This document shows positions 52,798 through 63,801 of a stretch of 64,000 bases of DNA, in pieces. The stretch comes from Hydractinia symbiolongicarpus (taxonomy: Eukaryota > Cnidaria > Hydrozoa > Anthoathecata > Hydractiniidae). The translations under genes were made by a program, and so were the position numbers. Positions within the stretch are counted from its first letter, which is position 1, and every line of letters begins with the position of its first letter. The stretch spans positions 10,046,001-10,110,000 of the forward strand of contig NC_079877.1 of assembly GCF_029227915.1 (NCBI RefSeq). The letters run 5' to 3'. The notes below the pieces were generated by a model that was not told the DNA's origin, did no database searches, and was given only the letters and a program-made list of their open reading frames with translations.

Positions 52798-55549
52798 TTA
52801 CTTGCTCATTCCCGCGTTTATGGAAAAGACAAGTGGGGTGAATGTGCCATGTTCGTTATCTAATACACGCTGATTGTATTTACGTTTCTTTTCAGCTTCA
52901 TGCTTCTTATATATCTTACTAATTGACGTTTCAATTTGCGATGGGGCATTTACATTGGTCAAACGTACATCGAAGTAAGCAGACTGTCCTGGACACCAAA
53001 AAACCCTGGCTCTTACATCAAGCCTTGCTTCATCGTTGTTGACTGGTGAAAGCTTTGGCTCAATTTCCACATCATTACAAACGTTTTGCAACAAATTTGA
53101 TTCAAAATCACGTACGTTGTTATGACGCATGGTCACAAAACCGCCTTTTTTACAGCACATGGCATGGGTGGCATTGAAATCATCTCCGCACGCACATTTT
53201 GATGGAAGATTTTTCACTGAATGATTGTATCTCAGCGCAAGTGCATCTTGAAACTCTTCCTTTGTAAGATCAAAACCTTGCTCCTTTAATGGTAAAACGT
53301 TAAGCCAGCTCGAGGCACCTTTTTCACTATTCTGTTCCATTGCCCGTATCTTACTCCTATTCAGCTGATTGTTAATTAACATTTCGTCTTGTTTTTGAGC
53401 TTCCCTGACAGCGTTCTCACGACTTTAAGCTTTAACTCGTTTTGTTTCATCTTTATTCGGAAGAGAATCAGTCTTAGCAATGGTGGCAGCAGTGATGATT
53501 TTTGATGACTCGTAATTGACGGCGGCACTTTCTGTTAGTATTGGTATTCCAATGCCGCCAGTTTTTATCGATTTTTTGTAAAGAGCTCTTTCACTTTCCG
53601 AAATGGTGTTGCCCAAAAGAGATGGTAAAAACATATCGGATATGATCGTATCTAGAGGTACTGAATATTCTTCCATACCGGGTATTGTACGCATGAAATA
53701 TGTAAATTTGTTTAACTCGCCATGTGTAAGAGCGGCAAAGGCTGCTTGCGGTTCTGTCAACGCTATTGTTGAAAGTTTTTTTTATTTCTTCACACCATTC
53801 ACTAGTTTTGTTATTTGCATATTCATCACGAAACTCTTTGCTTCCAATTGAAGCTCCGAGATGTCGTTTTCCTGTTGTCGTAAATTGTATTGATGAGTCG
53901 CTAAAATCTTTCTGGCTTCAAGTTCAATCGCTTCACTTTTACAAATCATCCATGATTTACTCTCGTTGACGTAATAACCGTAGTTTTTTCTTTAATTACA
54001 CCGTCCCACCACTTTTTCAAGCCAATAATTTTACCGGCACCAGTTGCATCATCTGCCAGCCATACCTATTTCACATCTGCAGCAGATTTTAGACGTTCTT
54101 GCAATAACACAGTACTTAAGGCATAGAAGGACATCGCAAGGTTATCACCTTGAGTTGTCCCTTCTTGCGACAAAATCTCCTTCCCATCGCCGATAATAAG
54201 ACGCGAAGGACTGCGGTATGTATTGATAAGCACAATTGCGAATTGAGGACAAATGTACATTTTTTGCGTCAACTAAAATAACGGCATCGGCATAGAGTGT
54301 ATGGCTGCTTCGGCACCACTTTCTAGTCCAGTTGCTACTTGTAACGGACCAGCAGTTGTTTGGATATCAATTTTTAATACCCAGCTTAACACTTTACCAA
54401 TAATTCTACGTAATATTTCTCCGATCCCTATCGGTCGAATACCGGGATTTTTGTCCAACGGAATAAGTTTGCAAGCGACGCACGCTTCTAAAGATTTCGG
54501 ATCGATGATTTCAGTGGCTAATTTTTTTGCCATAGAAGCAATGTGTTCGCATAATTGCCGCCCTTCATGCTTGTATTTATTGCTACACAGAATGTTTCTA
54601 AATTGTTCTGCGTCGAATATTGATGAACCTGGAGCACTCTTGGTCTGGCGAGCAGCTTTCTTAATCATGTCAGCATTTATGTTATCAAAATAGAAATTGT
54701 GAACTTCTGGTACTGGACCTTGAAGCAATGTTTCTTCTTGAACAGATGCTGGATCTGGATGTTTATTCTTCAATTCGTGAATCGTTTCATCTGTTGGAGG
54801 TAAAAATCCCTGATTATCATCATCAGATAATATTTTCAATGCAGCAGAAACCTTTCCTTGCATCATTAGCTTTGCGAAGGTTTTTGGTGTGTCCTTTTTG
54901 TGTCGTTTGTTGCTAGCACGCATTCGTTTTTGAATTGTGCGTCCTTCTTTTTGTAATAATTCAATCTTACCGTCTTTCCAAAGTTGAAACCGTTCAGCTA
55001 ACTTTGAATTGTGTTCTTTTGCTTTGCTCTCCCTCGATGGTTTTTGAAGAAGAAGATTTGGTAAAATCATAAATACTTTTAACGCGATTCGATGGAATTT
55101 CGTGTCGCGATTAAATTGGTCGATCCAGAAAGATAGTTCATTTATAAATAATTTAGATGATTTCCCTGAGGTAAGAAAAATAAATTTTCCATCCAAAATA
55201 TCGTTTCATTGTAAGCATTGTTCACAAGGCTGGTAAACACATCGCCTGTAAGATTGTTTACAATAGAATTGGATGTTAAATGCTCTCGCTCAGTGAATTT
55301 CGGAAAGTTTAATAAAATTTCTCGTCCGTTAATTCTGGTTGACATTTCTTCCTCCGGGCATAAGGTTTCAGGGCAGTTGATGGTTTCCACGTCTTCACCA
55401 TAATCACATGCGACATTAACGTTCAAACTGTTATTAACACGTCTGCTATAATAACTTTGTTTTCGTTTACAAGAGTACATATGAATATTAAGTCCCTTGA
55501 GGCTGTCAAATGTACGTTTGCAAATACGGCAAGTGTGAACCATGGTCAT
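52798..55549 (-). pseudogene. Non-LTR-type reverse transcriptase gene of R2-like layout, broken
   Basis: N-terminal C2H2 finger (CRICKRTFDSLKGLNIHMYSC, 55142-55549). A helical region, then KLIPLDKNPGIRPIGIGEIL (54273-55196), RT motif A remnant VILVDAKN, motif B EGTTQGDNLAMSFYA, motif C WLADDATGAG (near 54040). Then TQPQAAFAALTHGELNKFTY (53425-53760), and a CCHC-like CACGDDFNATHAMC with an endonuclease-like ARLDVRARVF...YFDVRLTN (52798-53382). Several frameshifts. C2H2, RT, CCHC and a restriction-like endonuclease region in this order resemble R2-group elements; the clade is uncertain. The last part lies at 47499-47735 beyond the LINE. Confidence 0.6.
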
Positions 55550-55766
55550 AAAATCTTTATAAGAGCAATGTTGAACTTTTTATAAAAAAATTCTGATTAT
55601 CAAATTTGCAACTCTGATTTAACTTTCCTCAATACAACGATAAAATAACAAAAGTTAACAAGCAATCTACCATTCTGTTGTTCTATAAATAATTGCGATC
55701 AATCTTTGCACATAAGACACAAATTTTAACTTCAATTTTGAGTAAACACTTCAAACGAGCAAGCAG

Positions 55767-55966
55767 TGTGAACATTTCAGCCATTTCAGCCACTTGGGGG
55801 TAATAAAATAAACAAATACGAAAATGGTTTTTCTTCTATATAAAATCAACAAACACGTGTTTCTTCTTTTACACTTTTAACTCTACCATCTTTAGTCCTA
55901 ATGCCGTTCTAGTTAAACGGCACCGAGAGTCTAGCAAACAAAAACAAATATGGCGGCAATCTAACA
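55767..55966 (-). repeat. Copia 3' LTR, 200 bp
   Basis: Minus strand: starts TGTTAGATTGCCGCC at 55966 and ends GTTCACA at 55767, preceded by a purine tract (GTCAAGTGGGGG, 55967-55978). The last 97 bp are identical or nearly so to the truncated 5' LTR at 59811-59907. Confidence 0.75.
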
Positions 55967-55997
55967 CCCCCACTTGACGTAAAGTTCTCATTAAAGA

Positions 55998-58900
55998 TTA
56001 CTCTCCAAATAAACATTGTTTGAACATTGTCAACAAATGTTTTTTTGGCGGTTTTGTAAATATATCCGCTTTGTTTTCACTTGAAGGTATATATTCTACA
56101 GCTATCTGATTCTGTTGAAAACATTCTCTGATATAATGGTATCGGATATCGATATGTTTGGCCTTCATGTGCTTTACGGGGTTTTTCAATAACGCTAAGG
56201 CACCTTGGTTGTCATTTTTAATCACAGGCGGCTTGAGGTCAAAATTTGTTAAATCTTTGATAAGTCGTGTTAGGTAGGCGGTCTCCTGAGCTGTTAGTGA
56301 GAGGGCTATATATTCAGCTTCGCACGTTGAAAGTGCCACAGACGCTTGTTTTTTCGACCTCCAACTGTTAGGTGGCCCACTCGGATTGATGCTGATACAA
56401 TAACCGGTAATACTTCTTCTGTTATCCAAAGAAGAAGCCCAATCAGCTTCACAAAATGCATAGAGACGAAATTCTTCATGGTTTAGTTTACGAAAAGTGA
56501 ATGTATAACTCACAGTATTCTTTATATATCGAAATACATGTTTTAACATAATCCAGTCTGAATTTTCAGGCTTTGACAAGTGTTGAGACAGCTTAGTTAC
56601 AACATAACTCAAATCTGGTCGGGAGCAAGTCATGGCATATACAATGCTTCCTACCATTTGACGATATAGTTTGGTGTCGTTATTGGTCTTCTCAGTATCA
56701 CTGGTCTCATCTAATATATATGCGGCAGGGTTTTGTTCGCATGGGGTATTCCTCGGTTTACAATCATTGAGACTGAATCGGATAAGGACATTTTTAAGGT
56801 AACAGGACTGGGACATGGTGACGTAGTCAATCCCCCTCTCAAAATCAATTCCAAGAAACGATGAGAGTGTTCCAAGATCTTTCATATTAAATCGATTCTT
56901 CAACTGGATCTTGACAGTGTTAAGCAGTTCGTCCTTACTTGATGTAATAAAAATGTCATCCACCCAAACAAGTAACACCGTGGTATAACCACATTGTCTA
57001 CGAACAAACACAGATGGATCGGCATGAGATTGGACAAAACCAATATCACATAAAAAATCATGCAGCAATTGGTGCCAATTGCGTCCACTTTGTTTCAGCC
57101 CATAAAGAGATTTATTTAACTTCCAAGCATTATTGGCTATTTCATATCCAGGAGCTGGTTGAACATAAACTTCACATTCTATTGGAACGTGTAAATATGC
57201 TCCTTTAACGTCCATTTGATGAATGTTCCAATCTGTAGTAAAGTACGGATAGATTCCATTCTAGCAGTTGGTGAAAAGGTTTCTGAGTAATCTATATCTT
57301 CTTTTTGACTGAATCCTTTTGCTACATAACGCGCTTTGTAAATTGGGTTGCTTGAATTGAGCTTCAAAGAGTTGATTTCTTCTTCCATCGCGCTTATCCA
57401 TTGATCTGCGTCATCTTGTTGAATTGCGTCATTGTATGTGTTTGGAACATTCAGATAACAACAATCATAATCGGTGTCTGCAAAATGACTACAGTGATAA
57501 TCAGCATATCGTGGTGGAGCTTTGCGTTCCCTAGTTGGGTATCGAGCCTCCGGATTTCTCTCTGGGTTCTCATTTTGTTCTGAACTACTTTTTGTAGCCG
57601 GTTTAGTATTGGCTTCAGTTGAAAATAAGTCATTGATGATGGCTGTGTTCGGCTCTTCGACATGAAATTTTTCCGTAAATTTTACAAGTCTATGTCTTGA
57701 TACAGTCCTGCTGTCGGAATAGTAAACTAGATAGGCTGGACTCTCTTTGTCATACCCGACAAAAATTCCTTTACGGCTTCTTGACTTGTCCAGTTTCTTT
57801 TGATTATGGACGTATGCATAACATATTGTACCAAAAACATGTAATCTTGTGATGTCAGGTTTTAGTCCTGTGATAAGACCATATGGTGTTTCTCTGATGC
57901 GGTCTACAAAACAACGATTTCGAATATGTGTAGCAGCCATAACAGCATATGTCCATAAATGTTTAGGTAAGCTAGCTTCAAGTAACAATGCTCTTCCCAT
58001 TTCAAAAAGGGTGCGCCAGCTGCGCTCTGCAGTGCCATTTTCATGAGGAGAATGTGGAGCAGAGATTTCGTGTTTGATACAGCGTTTTGTTAGGACAGTT
58101 TTAAAGTCCTGTGATATGTATTCCCCACCCCCATGCGATCGCATTCGTTTTACATCACTAAATGGAAAAATTTCTTCGTCAAAATTAAAGGTTTTCACTT
58201 TGCCGTAGGGCGCTATGTCTGCTAAAAATTTTTCTAATGCACGGGACGCATGAGATTTCTGTTTTAAAAAATAAGTAAACATACATCCTGTGAAATTATC
58301 ATTGAAAACAAGAGCATATCTGAAGCCATTCAGTGACGCTGGTTCTATTGGTCCGGCTAGGTCGGTGTGTAAAAGTTCGAAAGGAGTCGTGGCACGGATG
58401 TCTGGCTGACGATTACGAGTGTTGGTCTGCTTTGCTAGTGTACATACCTCACAGTCAAATTTTTCTCGTTCACTGATGTGCATTCCTTGAACTACAGATT
58501 CTAATTTTATCACATCATCAATATTACAGTGTCCTAATATTCTGTGCCATGTTCTCAAATCTTCTATGCGTTTTTGGCTCACATTATTTTTGTACAGATA
58601 GTATAGTCGTTGGCGTTGTTCGACTGGAAAGATTGTTCCATCTGGGGCAATGAGATTAGCATGATCATTGGAGAAGTTGACAACAGCACCTTTACGGGTT
58701 GCGGCTTGAACAGAAAAAATATTTTGAGGGTAAGTTGGTACATACAGTGCGTTTTCAAGGTTAACTTTAACTAGTTCTCCACTTTCTGTACGTAAGTATG
58801 TGACATATGTTCCACTTTTCAATGCAACATTGTTTGATTTGCTCCCATCTGCCAAATCTATATAATGTTCAGCTGGTTTGAAGTTGTTATCAATTTCAAT

Positions 58901-59710
58901 CATATTTTCTTCAGAATTCACTATATGGGTTGTTGCTCCACAGTCCACGAGTAGTGTCTCACTACCATTAATTTTCATACTGGAGTCATCATTAATCTTG
59001 AATGCAAAAGAATGACTCTGATTATTATCACTCATCGACTTGGCCTGGTCACGGTTTTGTTTTCGGCAGTTACGGTTCGAGTGCGATGAGGATCTACAAA
59101 CGGTACACCATTGTCGCCGACATTCACTCGCTTTATGTCCAGCAACTCCACAACTGTAACAAATGAGTTGTTTAGATAAATATTCATTTCGTGCTTTCAT
59201 AATAGCTTCATTTTTATTAGCTTCTGGGTTTGTAGATCGGGCAGTTTCAGTTTCATCAAAGTTTTTCAGAGCTTGCTTGAATTTGTGAAATGTGTCTACA
59301 GTTTCGGATTGTGTTATAATAGCAACAAAAGCTTTGTACTGATCGGGGAGTCCCTTGAGTACCATTGCAATTAACAAAGCATCACTGACAGTCTCACCAG
59401 CTGTTTTCAATGTGGCTGCAGCTTTTTCTGCCCTCATTATATAATCAGTTACTGATTCATTGTCACTTTTCAACAATGTTGTAAGTTGGTTGTATAGGGT
59501 AATTATTCTCGGCTTGCTACTTCCTGAATAAAATTCTCTTAGTATTTTGAACGCCTTTCTTCCATCATCTTTTGCTTCACGAATGACCATTGACAAAGAA
59601 CGTTCATCTAAAAATTGTATAAGTTCTGCAAATGCAAGTTCATTTTTATCTAGATCAATTTCGATACTACTAGTTCCAACCAAAGTGTCTTTAAGTTCCT
59701 TGACTCTCAT
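55998..59710 (-). pseudogene. Copia gag-pol polyprotein, frameshifted in RT
   Basis: ATG 59710. Gag (UBN2 type) with LLKSDNESVTDYIMRAEKAA and two CCHC knuckles (CYSCGVAGHKASEC, CTVCRSSSHSNRNC). Protease LLVDCGATTHIV. Integrase HHCC (WHRILGH, CEVC) with catalytic Asp in LHTDLAGP. The second should be in RSDGGGEY but reads RSHGGGEY, and the Glu region is HENGTAERSWR. RT begins YKARYVAKGFSQKEDIDYSE. A frameshift near 57200 leads to 55998-57215 with WVDD (LLVWVDDIFITSS) and RNase H (CEADWASSLDNRRSITGYC; LSTCEAEYIALS). Typical gene order gag-PR-IN-RT-RH of Copia. Confidence 0.9.
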
Positions 59711-59796
59711 GTAACCTAAAATCTTTGTTTCCCATATCTCTAATTTTCGTTCATCCCCATAAAAAAATCAAGTTCTGCCACTGGTTTCTTGGTGGA

Positions 59797-59810
59797 CTGG
59801 GCCCATAACC
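59797..59810 (-). promoter_or_regulatory. Copia primer binding site (half initiator tRNA-Met)
   Basis: GGTTATGGGCCCAG on the minus strand, directly after the LTR end ACA. It is the complement of the anticodon arm CTGGGCCCATAACC of initiator tRNA-Met, as in Drosophila copia, not of a tRNA 3' end. Confidence 0.75.
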
Positions 59811-59907
59811 TGTGAACATTTCAGCCATTTCAGCCACTTGGGGGTAATAAAATAAACAAATACGAAAATGGTTTTTCTTCTATATAAAATCAACAAACAC
59901 GTGTTTG
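59811..59907 (-). repeat. Copia 5' LTR, 97-bp remnant
   Basis: Same as the 3' half of the LTR at 55767-55863. Upstream 103 bp are missing and replaced by the pogo-like end. Confidence 0.8.
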
Positions 59908-60012
59908 GGACTAAGAAATTGTTCGAATTAGCAAAATGTTCGAAATAACGGAAATTCGAATTGAGCGGCCTTGGAATTAACGGAAGTCTACTGTATAAAA
60001 AATTCATCTTAC

Positions 60013-60084
60013 TTAGTGTTATCCTTGTGGTAGCTGGTTGCTTATTGGTAGTTCGAAAAGAACTTTTCCATGCCAATGTGTTTT
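60013..60084 (-). CDS. Ig-receptor gene 2, stalk exon 3
   Basis: Acceptor TATACATTAG, donor CTAA/gtaaga, 72 bp, phase 1-1. Encodes NTLAWKSSFRTTNKQPATTR then ITL. Lies 18 bp from the right edge of the transposon stack, which separates it from stalk exon 4. Confidence 0.6.
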
Positions 60085-60200
60085 CTAATGTATATAAATA
60101 AAACGTTGCATAAAATTAATCAAGCATTCACAAAAAATTGTTTAAAAATAACACAAATGATCTTCGTAATACCAATAATTTAATTTAAAAAAAATCTTAC

Positions 60201-60263
60201 TTGAAGCCATATTGGTGGTAGGTGGTGTCTTGATCATTGGCGTGCTTTTCATTAATGTTTTAT
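60201..60263 (-). CDS. Ig-receptor gene 2, stalk exon 2
   Basis: Acceptor TACTTTAAG, donor TCAA/gtaaga, 63 bp, phase 1-1. Encodes KTLMKSTPMIKTPPTTNMAS. More diverged than the others, missing the Trp. Confidence 0.5.
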
Positions 60264-60486
60264 CTTAAAGTATGCAAATACAAAAATTTTATGGAACAGT
60301 TACAAAAGTTAAATTTGAACTAAAGATTCAAGCCGCGTTCAAGTCTATGTATTTCTACAGGTAGGAAACAGCTTATGTAAAAAATACATAAATGGAATAA
60401 AGAATTCAAACTCAAAAGAATTATAGATAAAAAAATAAAACCTCTTGTTTTTCTAACAACAAACATTTTAATCCGATCCATCTTAC

Positions 60487-60558
60487 TTAAAGTCATGGTT
60501 GTGGTAAGTGGTGCCTTGCTAAATGTTTGAGGCCAAGTTTTCCATACCGATGTTTCTT
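60487..60558 (-). CDS. Ig-receptor gene 2, stalk exon 1
   Basis: Acceptor TATGTTTATTTAG, donor TTTAA/gtaaga, 72 bp, phase 1-1. Encodes ETSVWKTWPQTFSKAPLTTT then MTL. First stalk exon after the Ig exon. Confidence 0.6.
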
Positions 60559-61500
60559 CTAAATAAACATATATAAGTACAACAAAGGGAGAAAAACTAC
60601 AAAATGTTACATTCGCATCAAGCATTTACCACAAAACAAGAAACTCGACGAAAACGTTAAGTTATGGATATACTTTTTTTATCTTAAGATAACTGCGACA
60701 TTTTTATTATTCTTACAATATAACAGTATAATAATAATATAAGTTTTGAGTTTTAATAGAAACAAAAGCGGTAGATATATCTAAAATCTAGGCCATCTGT
60801 TAAAGTTGGATAAATGGCAACGTCATAAAATAACCTTTAGACCTCCGTGACGACTAAACAAATTTTCAAACGATTTCGTGCGTATGGGCATCTCATTACC
60901 GACCTAGTGATTTTAGTTCCTTTAAACCCTTAAATAAATTTTTAAAAGTTTAAAATGAAAAGTTCTGAAATTATACAAAAAATTCCTTTTTTATTATGTG
61001 CGGACATTGCGGACAATTTTTAGAACATTTTTTGATCATCTGCGAAAATAAATTCCCAAAAAATAAATTTGATTAACCGACAATAAGTACAACTTTGACT
61101 TACTTTTGTAGCTATAAATTAATTTGGTTCAAACTGTGGTCTAAAAGAACTGATTTTTTTTATTTTGAAGTTACTTTTTGTGTGTTTTTTTTACATTTTG
61201 GATAAAATATTGTAGCTAGTAGATGGAATATGCCAAATACTAGGTTATTGAATTTAAACGTTGATTTTTTACCCTTTGTGTAAACTTTTGTGGACGAGGA
61301 CGATGTGTACGATACGTAATAACTAAATTTTAGTTGATTTTCATTTTACGGGTTGTGGCAATTCAAATTTTGTGATAGATAATGTCGTGTAATATATTGA
61401 AAGGACTTAGTCTCGTGTTATAGGTTTTATATTTGAAACTATTTGTTAACGGTGTAAGTTAGATAAAAAAAAAAAAAAAAATTCATGCAGAATTCGAAAG
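60559..61500. other. Intron sequence between Ig and stalk exons
   Basis: AT-rich with no recognised gene. Confidence 0.4.
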
Positions 61501-61527
61501 TCCCTTTAGAATAATTTCTAATGGTTC

Positions 61528-61570
61528 TCGACGGGCAATACCGCTCCATATCGGCCCGTCGTCAAGAGCG
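61528..61570. repeat. Palindromic MITE-like core
   Basis: TCGACGGGC and GCCCGTCGTC-type arms enclose ATACCGCTCCATATCG. It is followed by GAGCGTTAGTCCAATCAGAT, a context I associate with cnidarian MITEs; the full element ends are not found. Confidence 0.35.
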
Positions 61571-61775
61571 TTAGTCCAATCAGATTGCCTAAAAACCCGT
61601 ATTACGCACTTGAATAATCCTAACGGTTAACAAATACCTGTACTGAAGCGCTCCACCTGGGCGTATGGCACAGTTTATGGCTCTTATTAAGTACTCCACC
61701 CGGCGTTCAACATCGATCGGCTTACACAGTTACTTGTGGTTTAATTCGGTGTTTGGACGCCGTGTCCCTGGTTAG

Positions 61776-61909
61776 TCTCTATAATAATAGGAGCATTCTG
61801 TCTGTCCATTTGTGCGCGAGAAAAAAATGTCGTGGTACGAAAACACAAAATGAGCTATATAAAGGACGTGCAAACCCGTGGATGTTTTCACGGAGTACAT
61901 TTTAGTACC
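61776..61909 (+). repeat. Short Helitron-like (HINE-type) repeat
   Basis: Starts TCTCTATAATAATAG, includes a GTCTGTCC block as in 45087-45407, and has a 3' hairpin CCCGTGGATGTTTTCACGG near 61874-61892. The exact end is uncertain. Confidence 0.45.
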
Positions 61910-61933
61910 AAGAATAATATACTCAAAGCAAAC

Positions 61934-62311
61934 CTTGTACGTTTAAAAGTATTGATTTTACTGCGTGCGTTACTTTGAGTCTTGGATTGCTCTTTCCAAA
62001 AATTACTGATAGAAAAAAAATATCTGCGTCAGAATACTTCACTTTTTTGATCAATAACATGACAGGCGTACGATTTAGCATCCAAGTAATCCTATCACCA
62101 AATCTTTTACTTGGAGGATGAATGATCATATTCGGCGAGGATGAAGTTGCACGGTAGGTGTAGAGTATTTTTCTCTCCGGATTCCCAAAGATCATATGCA
62201 CATACGAAATGAATTCGCCAATATCTGGTATAACATTCCAAAATAGCCTTGCTGGTTGGTTAACATACACTGTCATACTTGCTGTTCTTGGTATTACTTG
62301 TCCGCAAAATC
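61934..62311 (-). CDS. Ig-receptor gene 2, Ig-like domain exon
   Basis: 378 bp, phase 1-1 (acceptor ACCATATAG, donor CAAG/gtttgc, the donor being weak). The open frame includes FCGQVIPRTASMTVYVNQPA, RLFWNVIPDIGEF, and KVKYSDADIFFLSVIFG, an Ig strand-F equivalent without the canonical Cys. It aligns end to end with the broken exon at 20861-21226. The nearest known relatives in layout are hydractiniid Alr allorecognition receptors (single-pass, Ig-like ectodomain, stalk, signalling tail). Extracellular ligand binding, possibly homophilic, is inferred. The signal peptide exon was not found with a matching phase. Confidence 0.6.
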
Positions 62312-63300
62312 CTATATGGTAGGAAGTAGCGATAACTAACAAGCTTTGAAGAAGATCTTACATGCAATGTACAGCCATAGCACTACAAAGTATAAAATTA
62401 CACCACAACGTTGCCGAATACGTCATAAAAACTGTGTTACAAAAAAAATAAATTGTTGCAAAAATGATAGCGAAATATTAACGATAGATCTTTGCTGATC
62501 TCAGCACTATTTACGTTTGTAATAGTCAAAAAGAACATATTAGGGTTTTTTTTGCATATATCGTATGATAAAATACAAAAAATCACCCCAAAACTTAATT
62601 TTACCCAGGTAAATCCTAAAGAAATCGGGAAATTAGACTAGTCACATGTCTTTACGAAACAAGAATGGGGACTGTCTGCAACAACGTTGTCAATGATTTT
62701 TATAAAAAACTGTCATACGAAACACGCGACAAAAATATTTATTAGGTAAAATTAAACGAAAGCGACAACGTGAAATAAAAATAAAATAAGCATGGCTACT
62801 GTCTAAAATTTGAAACTGACAAAGAAACTGACAAAAAAGCCGTTAAAAACAAAATTTAAAACACAAATTATAATAACGTTTTTGCTAGCTTTTATTAATA
62901 GTTTCTATTCAATTTCTGTTTGACATTTTTACTTCGTTAAAATTTTCAATGCTTTGCCCGCAAACTTGAAATGGTTAATTTTAAGTCGAGAGTGAACGGC
63001 TCTGTTTTGGTGTATTTACCTTGATCTGCACACACGCGCATTAAAAAAATGCTTTTTTTTCGTAAGGTCCCTAAAACTCAAATGAATTTTAAAACTCAAA
63101 ATCATAGGCATAGAATAGAAGAGAAAAGATTCAATAGTAGATAAAAAAACAATGATAATTTTGAATTTTAGTGATTTGCTAGCTGACTCAATGTTGCAAC
63201 AATGTTTAAAATACTATTTTTAGCTGGCTATTGCGATAATTCTTATTTTTAATGGGTAATTCATTAACATCCGTTCTGAAAAAACTAAAATTTAAAAATT
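62312..63300. other. Upstream region of Ig-receptor gene 2
   Basis: AT-rich. A minus-strand ATG at 62426 opens 21 hydrophobic codons to a donor at 62362, but the phase does not match the Ig exon and the intron would be only 50 bp, so no signal exon is called. Confidence 0.35.
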
Positions 63301-63600
63301 CGAGTCCGAGTGAGGGTGAGGCCTAGATTAGACGCCTCATTTTTGCCGTGCGAAACGTAATTAAAATAGCGTAAAAAAATCTATGTGTATTTAGTTCGAC
63401 AAAAAGACGACGTCTAATTCAACGTAAATAATTAGGTCGACGTTATTCAAAAAGTACAGCAGAATTTGCCGATTCAATCGGCAAAAGTGAGGCACGGGAT
63501 TAGATGGCTAATTTTTGTCGAGCTAAACTAAAAAAAATCGGGGTTTTATTTTCCGAGTGAAAAATACGCATGCGCAGTAATATAACTCGACTCAATTTTA
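63301..63600. repeat. Palindrome-rich, DNA-transposon-like region
   Basis: Contains GAGGC...GCCTC around CTAGATTAGAC, a second related GTGAGGC...GGATTAGATGGCTAA unit near 63490, and GCCGATTCAATCGGC. Such subterminal palindromes would fit the end of a Harbinger-type element whose Myb/SANT gene follows. Confidence 0.35.
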
Positions 63601-63801
63601 AACGTCCCGCGCAAATTTGTTTGAAGCACGAGGAGAGCATACTGAATGAAAGTAAACAAACTAACTTAAAATGTCTGAAGAATTGATGAGTTAGAATTTA
63701 TAACCAGTAAAAGCACTTTCTAACCTAATCATTATTATATATTTTTTTTGTTATTTTTGCAGAATTTGCCATTATTATCAACAATAACACACGACAATCC
63801 A

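Larger units (their letters stand above)
55767..59907 (-). mobile_element. Ty1/Copia retrotransposon, 5' LTR truncated
   Basis: One gag-pol gene between a 200 bp 3' LTR and the last 97 bp of a 5' LTR. The 5' LTR is cut at 59907, where pogo-like end sequence begins. The primer site is complementary to the anticodon arm of initiator tRNA-Met. A frameshift in pol and a lost integrase Asp show that it cannot move. Confidence 0.85.
47098..59995. mobile_element. Transposon stack bounded by pogo/Tigger-like ends
   Basis: The left end reads CAGTAGATGTCCGTTAATTC (47098 on) and the right end is its approximate reverse complement, CAGTAGACTTCCGTTAATTC (59995 backward). Each is flanked by TA, as for Tc1/mariner-pogo elements, and the ends contain several GTTCGAATTA-type subrepeats. 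Between them are an R2-like RT gene, a CR1-like LINE and a Copia element. No pogo transposase is recognised. The whole stack lies in one intron of the Ig-receptor gene. Confidence 0.55.

Noticed and set aside
47098-59995. Idea that the RT gene belongs to the pogo-like element as one novel transposon
   Set aside because: Terminal sequences look like pogo MITEs, and nothing shows that the RT gene was mobilised with them; nested insertion is simpler.
62362-62426. Candidate signal-peptide exon of Ig-receptor gene 2
   Set aside because: The hydrophobic frame ends in phase 2 while the Ig exon needs phase 1, and the intron would be only 50 bp.
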